DNA from: Metopolophium dirhodum
Lineage: Eukaryota > Arthropoda > Insecta > Hemiptera > Aphididae
Length of the DNA stretch: 64,000 nt
NCBI RefSeq assembly: GCF_019925205.1
Contig: NC_083568.1
Coordinates: 2,470,237 to 2,534,236 of the forward strand
Direction: 5' to 3'
Program-made: the position numbers and the translations under genes
The notes under the pieces: generated by a model
Told to the model about the DNA's origin: nothing
The model's input: only the letters and a program-made list of their open reading frames with translations
The model's database searches: none
Shown: positions 11,197 to 26,100 of the stretch, piece by piece
Layout of the letters: each line of letters begins with the position of its first letter
Position numbering within the stretch: position 1 is the stretch's first letter

Positions 11197-14100
11197 CTAA
11201 AAAAAAATAAAAATGTAATACTTAATTTAGTCTAAGTTTATTATGTAGTATATTAATTTTTAGTATTATATAAATTATTATTAATAACATTTTAATGAAA
11301 TATTCATACTTAAAAAAAATGTAAATTAAAATAATACGAACAAATCTGTTTTATAATAAAATACCAAATATTTCAGTTATTTAAAACGTCACGTTATTGA
11401 AAACACTTCGAAACAGTTGAACAAATTATTTTATTGCTGTAGCATAACTAATCCAACCTAACAAATAAACTCTTAAAGATGCTTAAGCTTAAAAGTTTAA
11501 TCTATAGAATATTGTAGTTACTTTAAACTTTGAAACATACACATTGTAACGTCACAGCATTTTTTGCATTAATATTATTATATCACAAACATACCTGTAC
11601 CCATATTGCCACTAATGAGTGTACCTTAGTTATATATTATTATGATTATCGCGCGCTAATGCAGAAGTGACCGCAGTATTATGTAATAATTGTCCCCTGG
11701 CCCCCACAAACCCGCAGTGCACGGTGTCCACATGTCGCCACACACGGCCGCCGTTGCTGTCGGCGCTTTCGTCGCGTCCGGCGGCACCGCAGCACCGGTG
11801 GAACAATACTGTACACCCCAAAAATATGATGTATTCCCGCAATATGACGACACTGACCTGCCCCACTCAACACTAAAAAGCTCCGCCGCCGGCATAAGAC
11901 CACCGCCGTCGCCGGGTCTCCGTTTTCAACATTCTTTTTCACCTACGCTCTACCTGGCTGTACCTGGCTGGTACGGTTGTTCTCACGGCTCCACACCTGC
12001 CCGGTCGAGACCATCCACCCGTCTGTTCGACGACCAACACACAACCACCCAGGAACCACGCGGCACACAGGCCTTTTCGACTCACCAACAGACTTCGTTG
12101 AATACACGCCAACTGCCGTCAACATTTTTCGACGCCTGTAGTCAACCACGATGATGGGCTAAGTCCGCCATGAGGGCCCGGGCGGCGGCCGACAGCTCCT
12201 ATCAACATCGGCCATGCATGCTGCATGCTCATCACGTCAAAGTCGTAATATACCTAATTTCCCCTGTCCCCCCTTTACCAGCACGTTTTCCCGGTAACCC
12301 TGCGAGGACACACCATGAGTGATATGGTGTGTCGCCTCCCGTGGGCCGGGAAAGCATGCGACAAATTATATATTATTTTGTAATTGTCATGTGCCAATAT
12401 ATCTTGTTCATAACCTTAATATCATTCTTATTATTATTTTAATATTTTTTCCCCTTAACTAAATAAATCCTCGGCATTCAATTGTCGTTGCGTGTACAAA
12501 GCCTGTGAGCTCCACCGACTTGGCCCTCGGGTCATCACGCGGTGTCGTGGCTCACAGGTCGCGACAGAAGTGCTCCCCTTTTGTCGTGGGTGGTTTACGG
12601 AGCCCTAAAAAGCTCCGGATTCTCTCAACATGTATAAGTAGATTATCATAAGATATTATTTATCGTCAGTGTTTATACTTACATCGACGTTATTACCTTC
12701 AGGAAGTTTTAAATACCAGGCACATTTTAAATTTTGCCCATAATTTTTAGGATAATTAGTACTAGTTATTGTTATTTTCTGTCCATTCATCACTCCACCA
12801 CATGAATTAACGTTATACTCAATTGTCGCTGTGAAGTTAATTTGCCTTAAGTTTGTTCGCACCTAAAATATGAAGTCATTATTCATTATCAATTAATTAT
12901 CATACGTTTTGCTTGAATTCAATTTTTAATGCATTACCAAAAGCTTAACCATGGGCGTTGGACTTAGAATTGTAAACTTGTCGTTTGTATTCGACATTGG
13001 GCAATATCTTTTTAATAATGCACTGTCATCTTCTAAATAATAGTTAGAGTTTACATTTTTATGATATCTAAAAGTTAATAATAATACAATATATATCTAC
13101 CATAAGTGGCCAATAAAAGATAATATTCTCGGCAAGATATCTGGCTTTCATCGACTTTGAAATAAGTAGATATTACAATTGTTCCATTAGTGTTTGTTAA
13201 ATCCCATTGGCAGTAACCCTTGGTTAAATGTTTGATAGGAAATTCCAAATAACCTTTGATGCTAGCATCTATTATGCCTCCACAAACTATAACATTTATA
13301 AGAATGTAACTGCAGCTAATCTAAATATATATTTTTATTGTTCTAATGTTTATAAATATAACGAATTTAAAAATAAGCTGGTTTTTTCCTTAGGTATAAC
13401 GTAGCGTCAATTATTGTTATTACAGGTTTTTGCGATTGTAGAAATGGTCTTATTTAAGGCATTTAAATTTAGTATAAATAATCAATATCAATCATCAATC
13501 ATCATCAACACATAGTATAAAATGAAGTCGCTTTTTTTTTGTTGTGTTCATAATTGGCAGGACAAGGTTTGTATGAAAGACAATTTTAAGAAAATCCAAC
13601 CAAAAAGTAGGAAATCTGGATGGAAAAAATATAACAGTGGCACCATTTGTCCACCAAAAAAATAAACTAAATAATAATATATTTTTGTTTATCATTGAGT
13701 TGCTTTTGGTTATAACAAATAAAATAGTTATTACGATTTAATATGATTGTTGACCTGAATAAATTATGAATATTTGCCAAAACCATATAACTAACGGAAT
13801 TTCTGAATCAAATTTTTTTATATTTGTTCTGGACGTGCACATCATAAACACCGTGGCGCTGGGCGTGTTAATAAGTTCTAAACGTCATAATTTAAATAAC
13901 ATTATTTCAAAATTCCCATAAATCATTTATGCAGTTTTCCCTGAAGGTTAGGTAGGTTTGTGTAAACAATAGCTATGTACAAAAAATTCTACAGAAAATG
14001 TTTACTTACTAGAAGGTTTGTCCGATGAAAATTTTAATCGAAAACCATCGGGATCACCTTTTATGAAACGTTTTTTATAAATCAGTGTCATCTCGTTTTC

Positions 14101-17100
14101 AATTGATTCAAACATATAGTTCGATGATATTGGATTAATAACAGGGTCAATGCATACAACAGTCTGAGAAATCGTATCTTTAATTTGGTAAGCCTATGAA
14201 ATATAAATTACCTAGTGATGTTACTGATTTCGATGCATTTACAGTTTTTAATTAAAATACCTGCATAATAATAATACATATAATTTCATTTTATGTATTA
14301 AAGAATGGCATTCTATATTATATTATATGTTTACATAAACATATATTTTTGGAATTAGTTATTTATAATATTTACTTGGAGTCTCTCGTTTAACATGTCT
14401 TCTAAGGGTAGAACATTCCTGCCACAAGTTAGATTGAGCGACTTTCCTTTGATTATTTCTACAGTGATTCTACGTCCTTTAGGTACCTTAATCTTATACA
14501 TGCAATAAATCCATTCACTATTCAATGTGGAGAAGAGAGGACTACTAATTTCACCACTTTCAACATCGTAATTTTTGAAACAACCTATTGAACAATAAAA
14601 ACATATTGGCTAAAATATACAAATAACATTTCATTAAAATTGATATTTTAATTTTCCTAATATGTCAAAATTTTATTCTAAAATTATAATCCATTAAGTA
14701 AAATATGAAGACGCAATACAGAACAAAAAAATATTTTTAACTACAATAAGTAAGTAATATATTATACTCAAACTATTTATTATACTATAATATTTTGATC
14801 TCATTTTACATCATTTATAATTATTGATGTAATGGAGTACCACCATCATATGTAATTATTAATCAAATTACCAATAGACTCAGTCTCATATGACATTAAA
14901 AATTTTGCTTGTGTGTTGTTCATACGAAATGGTCCGTTTGTAAAGTATGATTTGAATTTAATAATTAGTTCTTGACCAGATGATCTGATAACATCTAATG
15001 GTAGATCGGAACCAACAATTGATGATATCTTCACCCCTAGAAAAAAAAATAATATAAAAATGAAATCGTCATAAAAAAATTGTAACTATATATTTTTGAT
15101 ATTTTCTAATTGATATATTATAAAAAACTAGAAGAAGTAGGTAAGTATTTTTAATTTTCCAAATTTTTGACTGAGTAAAAAATTAATGTCGGTAATAGAA
15201 AACAAACTTAAAAATGTTGTAAAGTGCCAAATGTCTATAAATAGCTTAAAAATCGTCAAAATCATGTACAGAAAAAGCGTATACAGAAATTTGGTGAAAA
15301 TTTGAAAGGTTAGGAATTGTTTTTTATCCCCTTTATTCTGAAAAATGCTAGGAATTTTTGACTTTTACATCTCAAAAACAGCAACTACATCCAATTTTCT
15401 ATCAAAAACTTCCACGAAAGGTTTTAAAATATAAGCATTTTTTCTACTACCTCTTGTATATTTAGAAACACCCAAATAGACATTACTTGTTTTGTTTAGT
15501 GGGTCCACGTCAAATATAGTTAACGAGTCGTCGAAGGTTTCGTTGTTTACTACATCTCCTTCTATTCTATTGCCTGGATATCGGCGTTTAAGGCTCACCG
15601 TCTTAAATTTTAATATAACTTGCTTGTTGGGTCCAGCGATAATTTTGTACTCACAATCCATGTTTGACTCGTATGAGCCAGGATAATTAGGCGACGATAT
15701 TTCACCTTCAGCTGCCCGTCGAGTACCACCACATTTCGCTGTTAGATAGTAATAATTTATTGATTTCACATCATATTGTTATTATTGTTTTAAAATTATT
15801 TTAATACAGATATGTTTTTGGGTCGGGCGCAACTAATTTTTTATAACCGAATTTGAGTAGCAATGGAAAAACAGAAATTAAAAATTCATCAGCGATTCCT
15901 CAATTGTCATTTCAGAGGAAAAATATTTAGTAGCATACTACCTTTAATTCTTTTGTTGAATGCAAACATTATAGCTGATAATTCAAGAATTAATGATAAA
16001 AATATTTTACGCAAGGAAAACATGTATCTATAGATATATACACAAATGTCAACCTATATCAGATTTCGTTCTTTTTGAAGCTAAAAACGTTTGGGACAGT
16101 GAAGACAAATCTTACGGCACTATTGTTAGTACTACAGCTTAGTTCGAAAATCATAACCAAAAACATATAAATCACATGTCAATGTGTTGAGTTTAAATGA
16201 CAAAACAATTTCTTCCATAAAATGTAATTTAATATAAAAAAGACGACATCATTATAACGATTTGATTCGTTTGTACTGATGCTTATAATATTATACATAG
16301 TTATTAATTATTAATTACATAACTTTAATTAAACAAAAAAGTAGTTACCTATAGTTACATTCAATTTAAAACCATTACTCGGTATAGTTAAATCCGTGAA
16401 ATATTTTATGTATAAAAATCTGTCTGTAGTTTCGGTATCCGGAATGTCCTGACTCTGACAAAAATGACTTATTAATCGTGAAAATCGAGCTGCACCATCT
16501 CTGAATTCTAAATATTCTGTTTCACATCTATATGTTTAGACACCAATGTAGAATAATAATATTTTATAAATTATTTATTGAATTAATTAATTGATTTTAC
16601 TAAAGTACAAAGTATGGATTTTAACTTTTTTTTGCTTCTAATATAACTATATTGGAAATTAATACTATTAGGCATTAATTTTACAATTATTACTTCGTAG
16701 TTAAAACATTTTCTTATGCAATAAATCATAATTCAAGTTGATTGTACCTAGGTGCATATAGTTTTAACTATATATTATCACTATAATACAAGACGTGAAT
16801 ACTTGCATTTAAGATATTTAACATACGCATGCAATATAGTTAATAACTATTTTTGTAATTCATTTTTATATGCATACACACGTTTTTAAGGGGTGAGCCC
16901 AAAAAAATTTTGCAATTTTTTTTTCATCATCTATAGCTAAGGAACACCCTAATAGTTATATTACATAATATTATTTGAACGTCTGTACTCTATGTTAAAA
17001 AGTAAAATGTTAAATTTATATCAATAAAAAACAAACAAAAGTGTAAGACTACATTATACCTAAAATATAATCATACAATTATAAATTCATTCAAATTTTT

Positions 17101-20100
17101 CTTAGAATAAATTGTTTTATTATTTTGTAAAATGTACCTATACCTATATATACCTATATATAAATATATAACGTACATAGGTTAATGAATATGTATAAAA
17201 GTCTACTGATATACGACAAAGAAACCTTATATTTTACAAGCTATATGCATAGATAGACTAATAGAAACACAAAAATATAAATTTTATTTTGAACTTACTT
17301 TTCACTGATGGAGAGATCTAAGTCTTCAATGGTTACAGATATCCGTTCGGTAGCCGGTGCAACTACTGTCCAGACGCATTCTATGTGGGCTGGAGGTATA
17401 TTTGGATATGAAGGAGATGTAATTTGGGTAATGCTGTATGCATCATTCAAAGAAATTTGTCCACCACAGTTTATTGATTTTTCTTCAAACGCTATTTTGA
17501 TCTAATTTGAGAGGTGTTCAGGTTGGTAAATTTTAAACAAAACAATATTTGTGTATTCAGGAAAAATTAATTGTAGTACATTTCATCGTTATGCTAATTA
17601 TTTAGTCACATGGCATAATATTTAAATGTATAGGTTATAATGGATGTTATACAGTATACTGTATAAATTATTAAACTGTTTAAACTTACTATACTGTCTC
17701 CCTCATCTAGTACAGCATTGATTTGTAACATATTATCAGTGGTAAACAATGTTGATTCTTTAGATTCATTACAGTATTTTCCTTTGCCTATAAACGACGA
17801 ATCCTCGTAAAATCCATTTTTCAACTAAAATATTGTTGTAAAGGATTGAAAAAGAATACATTATATTACTGTCTATAATTTAAAAATGTGTTAAAGAACA
17901 AAGGTCTTAATAATGTATATCTGTATCAAATGTTTCTTCTTAAAAATAGGAAAACAAATAATAATCGTGATATTTCCATTATCTAAGTGTTGTGATCGCA
18001 TTTACTTGTACAATGTCTTAAAAAAAAGACAAAGTCAATATTTATGAACACAGCTCGGAATTAAAAGAACGCCGTAGAAGAGGAATTTAGAATTCAATCT
18101 CAAAATCAACCTGTTGATAATATGCGCCTACTTACCAAAATATAACCATCTACACATGGACTGAATGAAGCCAATTTTATGGTTATAAGTTTCACTAAAA
18201 TTGTTCTTCCCGGTCGTACAGTGATATTCCATGTGCACCGAAGTTGATACGAGTGCGATAATTCAAAAAGACTAGATGTATTAGATAAACTAATGACTCC
18301 TGTTGGTCCTCGCAATTGACCTCCACATTCTATTACAACATAGACAAGTAAGGAACAATTATGTCTGCTCTTATATATAAAATACAATTTAAGTAGTTAA
18401 TTTAACATACGTAATTTTGCTTCAACTTTAAATCCGGTACCATTTAATGACTTGTTTGATATAAACGTTAATATTACTTTATTCTTTCCGACTATACTTT
18501 TATCATTTATTTGTTTGGGGTTTGCATACACTGTTTTCAACAATATTGTATTTGCCGTATCAGGATCAACTAAAACGTATTTATATAAACTATATAAATA
18601 CTATTATGATAAATTTAATAACCTGCAGTGGCGCCAAACACGAGTATCAACTGGGGAAAATTCCCCAGAACTATTTATGGCTGTGTCAGGTGGGTGGGTG
18701 GGTGATAATAAGTGATCAATCATTAGTGGTATTTAATATTTAAACATCATCAGAATTTAACAATAATGGTAAGTGTAAAGAATAGGCAATAATCGTATGA
18801 GTGTGGTAGGTCACCAGGCAGTATATTGCAACCATAATGCACTATTCAAGAGTAGCTAACAATTTTTTTTAAGTAGATGGATCTAACACCAGAATGTTTT
18901 CCCCATAACATGAAATATAGATCGGTGCCACTGTTAATAACGATTTGTGTTTATAAAACCATTAATATTTTAGTTCGTAAACAATTATTAAAAATGGTAA
19001 TTAATATTAAACTGAAAAATATCTCTAGAAAATACCTATCTAAGATGAATATAAACAATAAAGAAGTACCTACAATAATCAATTGACTTAAAAACAAAAA
19101 TAAAACAGGTATAAAACATCAATTATACCGGTTTCTACGTTCAGGTAATCCCCATGATGCGTATTCGAAGCTGAACGAATTGGATAAAAATCTATGTCCA
19201 TAAGTTCAATATCAATATGATAATGTGATTCAGTGTGTAATATCCAAGTTACATTGAGATTTGGTTCATAACCATGAGGATAACCAGGGCTTGTAATAGT
19301 CACACTTGTATTAGAGCTTGATGATAAATAATAGTCAAAACTTGTACTGTTGGCTGTAAATAATAAAAATTAATTAATATTTTATTTTAACTCGTTATAT
19401 TCATACAACAACATATTATTGGTCTAAAATGATGTATTTATATTATCGCTTACAATTATATTCCAACATTGGATATACTTTGTTCGAATATAGCGCATCT
19501 ATTTGTGTCCACGATAGCAAAAACCTAATACCTCCAACTCTTTTCTCCCCTGCTTTCAATCGTATGAAAACAGTGTTAGCGCTTGATATGATAGTTTTCT
19601 TTGATTCTATATTGTTATTATCTGTAGAGCTTAGTTCAAATAAAATTAATGTTTCGACATTACTTCCATCGTATATCTAAAAATTCAAATACATTTCAGA
19701 ATTACTGAAAATATGAAAGATATTTTGCACGCAAAAGTATTCATTTACTTTTAATTCGTGAATTTCTGATGTGGATATAAAGTCATTTATCACAATTTGA
19801 ACTTTTTTTTTTTTATCTACCATTATTGTCCACGAATAATCTTCACTATCTCTATATGGTCTGGGATACATTGGACTAGAGATTTTCCCTGACTGCTGTG
19901 ACTTGTAGATTTCAGAAACTAGCATAATATTAAAAATGTTAAAAACTCCTTGGTTAAAAAAATTGAAATACTGTCATATTAATCTTACCATATTTAAAAT
20001 CTGCAGTGAATCCTTTAGCTGAGCCAACAGAATTGGAATGAAATTTGACCCAAAGTGTTGAACCCGAAGTAACATTAGATGGAAAATTTGGTCCACAAAA

Positions 20101-23100
20101 AATACCTAAGACTGGACCGACAGAATCCCCTTCCCTAATTTCCACATAATCTTCATTGCAAAACTCGTCTTCTTCTAATTCAAAAGCAATGAAATTCAAA
20201 GACACGAGATTTCCAACGGAGGACTTTAATGTCCATACACATTCTGTATCTCTAAAATAATTATTTGGATAGTTTGGTGAAGAAATCGATCCTCTTACCG
20301 AGTCATAATTTCCACCGCATGCTAATTAAAACAAAACAATATTATTATGGGAATATTTACATTGTATAAATTATATCATAAGTTTACTGACCTACTGATC
20401 TTACAGAATACAGAGCTATAAATGAATCCAACGCACCAGATTTATCTGTGAATTCTATACGCATAGCCGGTCCATTACTGACAATAGGCGGTGGTATTGG
20501 ATTTGACTTACAAAATTTAGTTATTTCAGGTGCATCTGAATCTGGGCCATCCAAAATTCGAAATATTGTGTAAAATAAATCATTAGAACACGGACGTTCA
20601 GTTATATTTGACTTTTCTACTGTTTTAATATCTTTTACGATATGTGCTATGTCTATATGAGTAAACGTTAAAGTGACTTTTGATTGAGGTATATCAGATA
20701 TAATAGTCCAAGTACAGTTCTGGAGTTCACCATTTGTAAAATATGGATTATTAGTTATAATTCCCGAATCATTTGTTATTAATTTTGCACCACATGCCTA
20801 AAAACCAATTTAACACAATATTAGAAGAATTGTATACATTAAAACTAATAAAAATTACCGTGGAATATATTGCTTTAAACCCTTTCGCTTGGAATTCATG
20901 TTTACCAACTTCAAAGGATATAAGGAGTTTATTTGATAAAGACATAACAGGTGGTGGTATACTATTTCCAGAGTGGTTGAGGAGCAATTTCCCATGTATA
21001 TTACCATCATATACTAGGACGATATCATTATTCCCTTGATGCGAACTCTGAGTACTGAAGTCGATGAATGTAAGATTAATTAAATGAGTTTCTGCTACCT
21101 CTATATTCCACGTACAAGAACTGTGAGAATCATAGCTCTGCGGATAATTGCTAGTATGGATAACCCCCTGAGGTGCAGTAAAAATTCCGCCACATTCTAA
21201 AAAAAAAAACAAAAACTATTGATGTTAAAATATCCACTTTTTTAGTTTAAAATTATAGACAATCAATATTATAGATAATGTAGTATAGTTTATTAGTTGA
21301 TCACTTGTCATCAGATAACAATTTTAAAGTAAAGATATTTTGTTAACTTTGTAGTTTGTAATTTTCTTAGTAATTTTTGTTAAAAGTAGAAAAAATAAAA
21401 AAAGCATTATACAATGATAATATGCTCGTCCGAATATATTATAAAAATTATTTTAAAATACACATACTATATTTAATTTTTTTTTTATTTTACTTCAGAA
21501 AATAATTTATTTTTAATTTATCTAGTTGGATGTGTTGATGAATTGTTAGAATATCTTTGTAAAAGATAATTATTTTAGGTATATTTTTGATTTCAGCAAA
21601 GTGTTGATTCATGTGACTGACAATTAATTGTGAAAAAATAAATCTTATCGAATTCTCCATATGAAGTAAAAACGTCTTAATGTAAATTGTGTATACTATT
21701 GTTTTATCTCTTATTTCATACTCGTTATGTATTGTGAAAATTCTTTAACTATATATGTCGTGATACCGCGCCTCATCACCAATCCGAATTCATACCGTTA
21801 CGCAGCGTGATCTGTTTTATATTGTTTTCGTAATTATGTGATTTATTCCGTATTTTTTTTATTATTGCCATGTATACGACTTCTGTGATTAATTGTATTA
21901 TGTTCGTTGACCACGATCTCGCGTTCCCACATGCGACTCCAACCATCAACCGACCAGCTTTGTTCTCTTCGCTCACCACGCTCGTCCGAGCCACACGTCT
22001 CGGGCCGACTTGTTCCCCTTCCTGAAACCACGTTACTCCGTCTGACGACCGTACCCCGGTTAAGTGGATCCGACTTTCAAAAATCTCCAAGAGAACCACT
22101 CTGATGTTGTCAAATACCCTGGATTCTAGCTAACCTCCCGCTCGCTGACTCATTATTCGCCAACGGCGGTTTACATTACACGTATACCAACAGCTCGCTC
22201 TTTGACGTACCCACTATGCTCGCTATTAGAGCAACACTACTCGATTCCGTCGACCCGCTCTACGAAAGACCGTTTGACCGTATAAGTGTGCCTCTTGTGG
22301 GTTTTGTAAAATTCACTTTTGTAGCGCCTTGTCACGCACCGGCACCTACCAGTAACAATATAAATGACTTTCGACGTAATCGTGCAACGTTGTGTTTGTT
22401 TACTTCAATCGGCCCTAACCTCGTGCAACTTTTCTGGCGTAAGAGTCAAGTGAGTGTGGATGTTGTACGTTCACCTCGCTCTCCAGAGCCCCTATACGTT
22501 CACACTACCCAGGACTATGTGAAAATGAGAATCTTTGATGCTGAAGATCTCGGGAACTATGGTCATTTGATTTCTTTTTAAATGATAGAGTATAACGCGG
22601 GGAACGTATAAGGAATACTTTTATGGACCCAACTCCCTTCTTTAAAATATTGAGTGATAAAATAGGAATAAATTCTGTCCAGTCAAATACAATTAGAAAA
22701 ATTGATAAACAGATTTAGCTCCACATTTTTCTAAACATTTTACCAAGGAAAAGTCGGGTTTTACAGCTAGTAATTTATATTATTGTTAAGATGGATTAAA
22801 AATGTCTAGTTTATCATACAACATGTATATAAATATATTTTTTTACTAAGCTATTTAAATTAATTAAGTTATTTTTAAATACACCTTATCAAAAATATAA
22901 TGAATCAGATAATTATATACTTGGGTAATAATAATATTATAATTTTAAATAATTATAGAAGAAAATACATACTCGATTCAATAGTCCGGTATGTAGCTTT
23001 AAAACGTTTTCTCTGAGACTCTTCGACTGATTCAAATCTTACAAAAACTTCATTTCCACTAGACGTCAATGTAATTGGACTTGTTTGTTTATGGCATATT

Positions 23101-26100
23101 CTTAACAGTTCCGGGGCTGAATAATCATATCCATTGTAAATCTATAAGAATTATAACAGTTTTTAAAATAAGGTATATTATTTAAATAGGTCTATATAGT
23201 ATATATTATACATACAGCTAAGTAATCAATTAAACAAGATCCTGAGGTTTCAAACCACAAATCTTCTATAGTTATTTCTACAATATGTCCATCATCGATT
23301 ATAATACTCCATTCACAAGTTGTACTCAAACTATAAAATCTAGGATATTCGGGTGATGTAAATTCTCCTTGCAATTTATTTAACACTCCTCCACAACCAT
23401 CTACTATCCATTCGATACGAAATTTATTGAACTCATCATTCACATTGTATGTATCGATTTTGAAACTATAAGTAATTCTAACAATGTTCTTAGTTGAAGA
23501 TATCACAGTATGAGGTTCCATAGAACAGTTATTTTTCCACAAGATAGTATTAATTTCGTTACTGTTTGCTCCTTCAGTTATCTATGAATAAAAATATAAA
23601 TTAAAATCTATCAAAAACCATAAAACATTTTACGTCATATAAATGTACCTACATATACTTACAATTAATTTAGTGTCTTTACAATAAGAATGAAAAACGT
23701 TTGAAAGCATATTATGATACCTAAACATATGTGAAAACCAAAGTGATAATAATTTTAATTTATGAATTTCTAGCAATACAATAATTGTTGTTTTATTTAC
23801 TTATCCTTTATTTAAATTCTTAAAACTATATTTTTTCTAAAACTGAATAATATATAAAATAATGATACTCCAATTTCAAATTATTGACTAATGTAATACA
23901 AATAAATATTTAATCACAGATGATGATAAATTTTATCACAAATTATAAAAAAAAAATACGCAATATATTAAATTACGAATTAGACAAACTTTGAATCATA
24001 TACAAGTTGGTATTTTTCACTGTACATTTATAATTTATACACAACATTAAATGAAAAAAAACAGGGGGAATCATTCTACAATGTTAAGAAGATTTTGAAT
24101 GTACCTCATCAATGAGTAGTTCGGTGAAAAGGATGAGTTAAACTTGAATTCATTGAATCTAATAGAACTTATTAAACGATTCTGAGTAGAACGACGCGTC
24201 GATGCAGCCTACATTTCTAAGGATATTTTATTATTTATTTATTTTACCATAATGTATTAGTTTAATTTTCTATTAATTATATAGTTGTGATAACGACTGA
24301 CCGTTAGGGTGCGAAGGTACCGTTATACAGGATGTCCCGTGAGGATATACCCATTAGCCGTAGTTTTTGCTGTTTCACCTATAAACTAAAAATAATTATT
24401 AAAAACCCCGAGGTTAATGAAAATAAAATGTTGAAAGGTCAAAATATTCAGAAAATGAAATACTATAGAATGGCTATCTATAAATTGTTTAAAAAAAAAA
24501 ATTAATTTTAGATTCTGAGCGAAGCGATGAATGTATTGATTTTACAATGATGTGTGTTTTTTTTTTTTATTATTATTTTTGTGCCTGTCATCACCTTTTA
24601 GGACAGTAAAAATGCTTGGATTTTCTTCAACAGTAACTTTTCTGATAGGAAAGTGAATCTAGTTGGTAGTTTGGGGGGGTCAAAAGTAAAAATTTCCCAG
24701 TAGTTTTCAAAAGCGACGGGAAAAACAAAAGAAAAATTAAGGAAAAACGGGAATTTTTACGCAAAATCTGTTTTCGAGAAAATCGATTTTGGTTTTTGGT
24801 GTAACTCTAAAACAAATGACCGTAGGGACATGAAATTTTGACTGAATGTTTATATTAGCATTTTCTATACACCATAAAATATAAAAGAAAATATTTTGAC
24901 TCTTTTTGAGCTGTTTACGGACATTGTCAGTTTTCAATTTTTTTAGGTTTTTTTCAATAAATATCAATAAAATTTTATTTGTTGAGTAAAAAAGTTTGAA
25001 AATTTAATAGAAGGTTCCTAGGTTATTGTTTCAAAGGCAGATGAAAAAAATAAAAAATCCTTAGTCACAGTTTTTATTTATAAGCATTTAAAGTTCAAAT
25101 TTTGACAAAATACGGAAAAATCACGAAAATTAGCAAATTATTTTGAGTTGAGAATTCATAAAAATTTTTCTTTTTAAATCTAAGATTTGAAAATGTAATA
25201 TAAGATTACTCATAAGTTTGTCTACCTTTATCAAAAAAAAAATGTCTACAAGAAACTTAAATTAAATTTTTATGAGCGTCTGAAATTTATATTTTTACAA
25301 CATTTGATATTCACTCGACTTCTCATGTAACAATGTTTTTATTTTATTGTAATTAAAAAACGAATGACTGTAGATACTTGAAAATTTCACTGATTGTTTA
25401 TATTACATTTTCTATACACCATACAATTTTGAAAATATTTTGACTCTTTTTGAGTGGTTTACGGACATTGTCAGTTTTCAATGTTTTTAGTTTTTTTTCT
25501 ATAAATATCAATAAAAAATTTTTGTTGGGTAAAAAAGCGTGAAAGTTTAATATAAGGCTCCTGATATATCGTTCTAATAGCAGTTGAAAAATATTAAAAA
25601 AACATAGGCACAATTTTTTTTATAAGCATTTAAAGTTCAAATTTTGACAACATTTATCAAATTTATAATTTATTAATTATTTTGTAGTTAAAAATGTATA
25701 AAATGTTTAACTTTTATGGCTAAGGATTGAAAATTTAAAACAAGGCTCCACGTAAATAGGTTATATATAAATTACTTTATTCACAATAATATCATCAAAT
25801 ATACTTGGTAATATCATAGGCTGACTGACCGATTTCGCTCAGAATCGTTTTTCTTATACAATGATATTATATTATTGAATTCAAATTTAACACCATCAAT
25901 TACAGTGACCCACTTGTAACCTAATGTACAGCAGAGCGACATCCACTTATCCACGTTTTTTAACTTTGCTTTTCTACCAATAAATTTAATTAAATTAAAA
26001 ATAAAATATATGTAGTCCTTGTCTCTGTGAGTCTAATAAAAAAACAGATTTATGATAAATGTATTATATTAGGAGATATCTTAATGGGTAAATCCTCGAG

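Noticed and set aside
11630..12154. Overlapping frames on both strands in the GC-rich block at 11.6-12.2 kb
   Set aside because: No recognisable domain; GC-rich non-coding LTR-like sequence explains them.
13040..13101. A 33-base intron within CUB19
   Set aside because: Too short and out of frame; the acceptor 35 bases further gives a 68-base intron in the correct phase.
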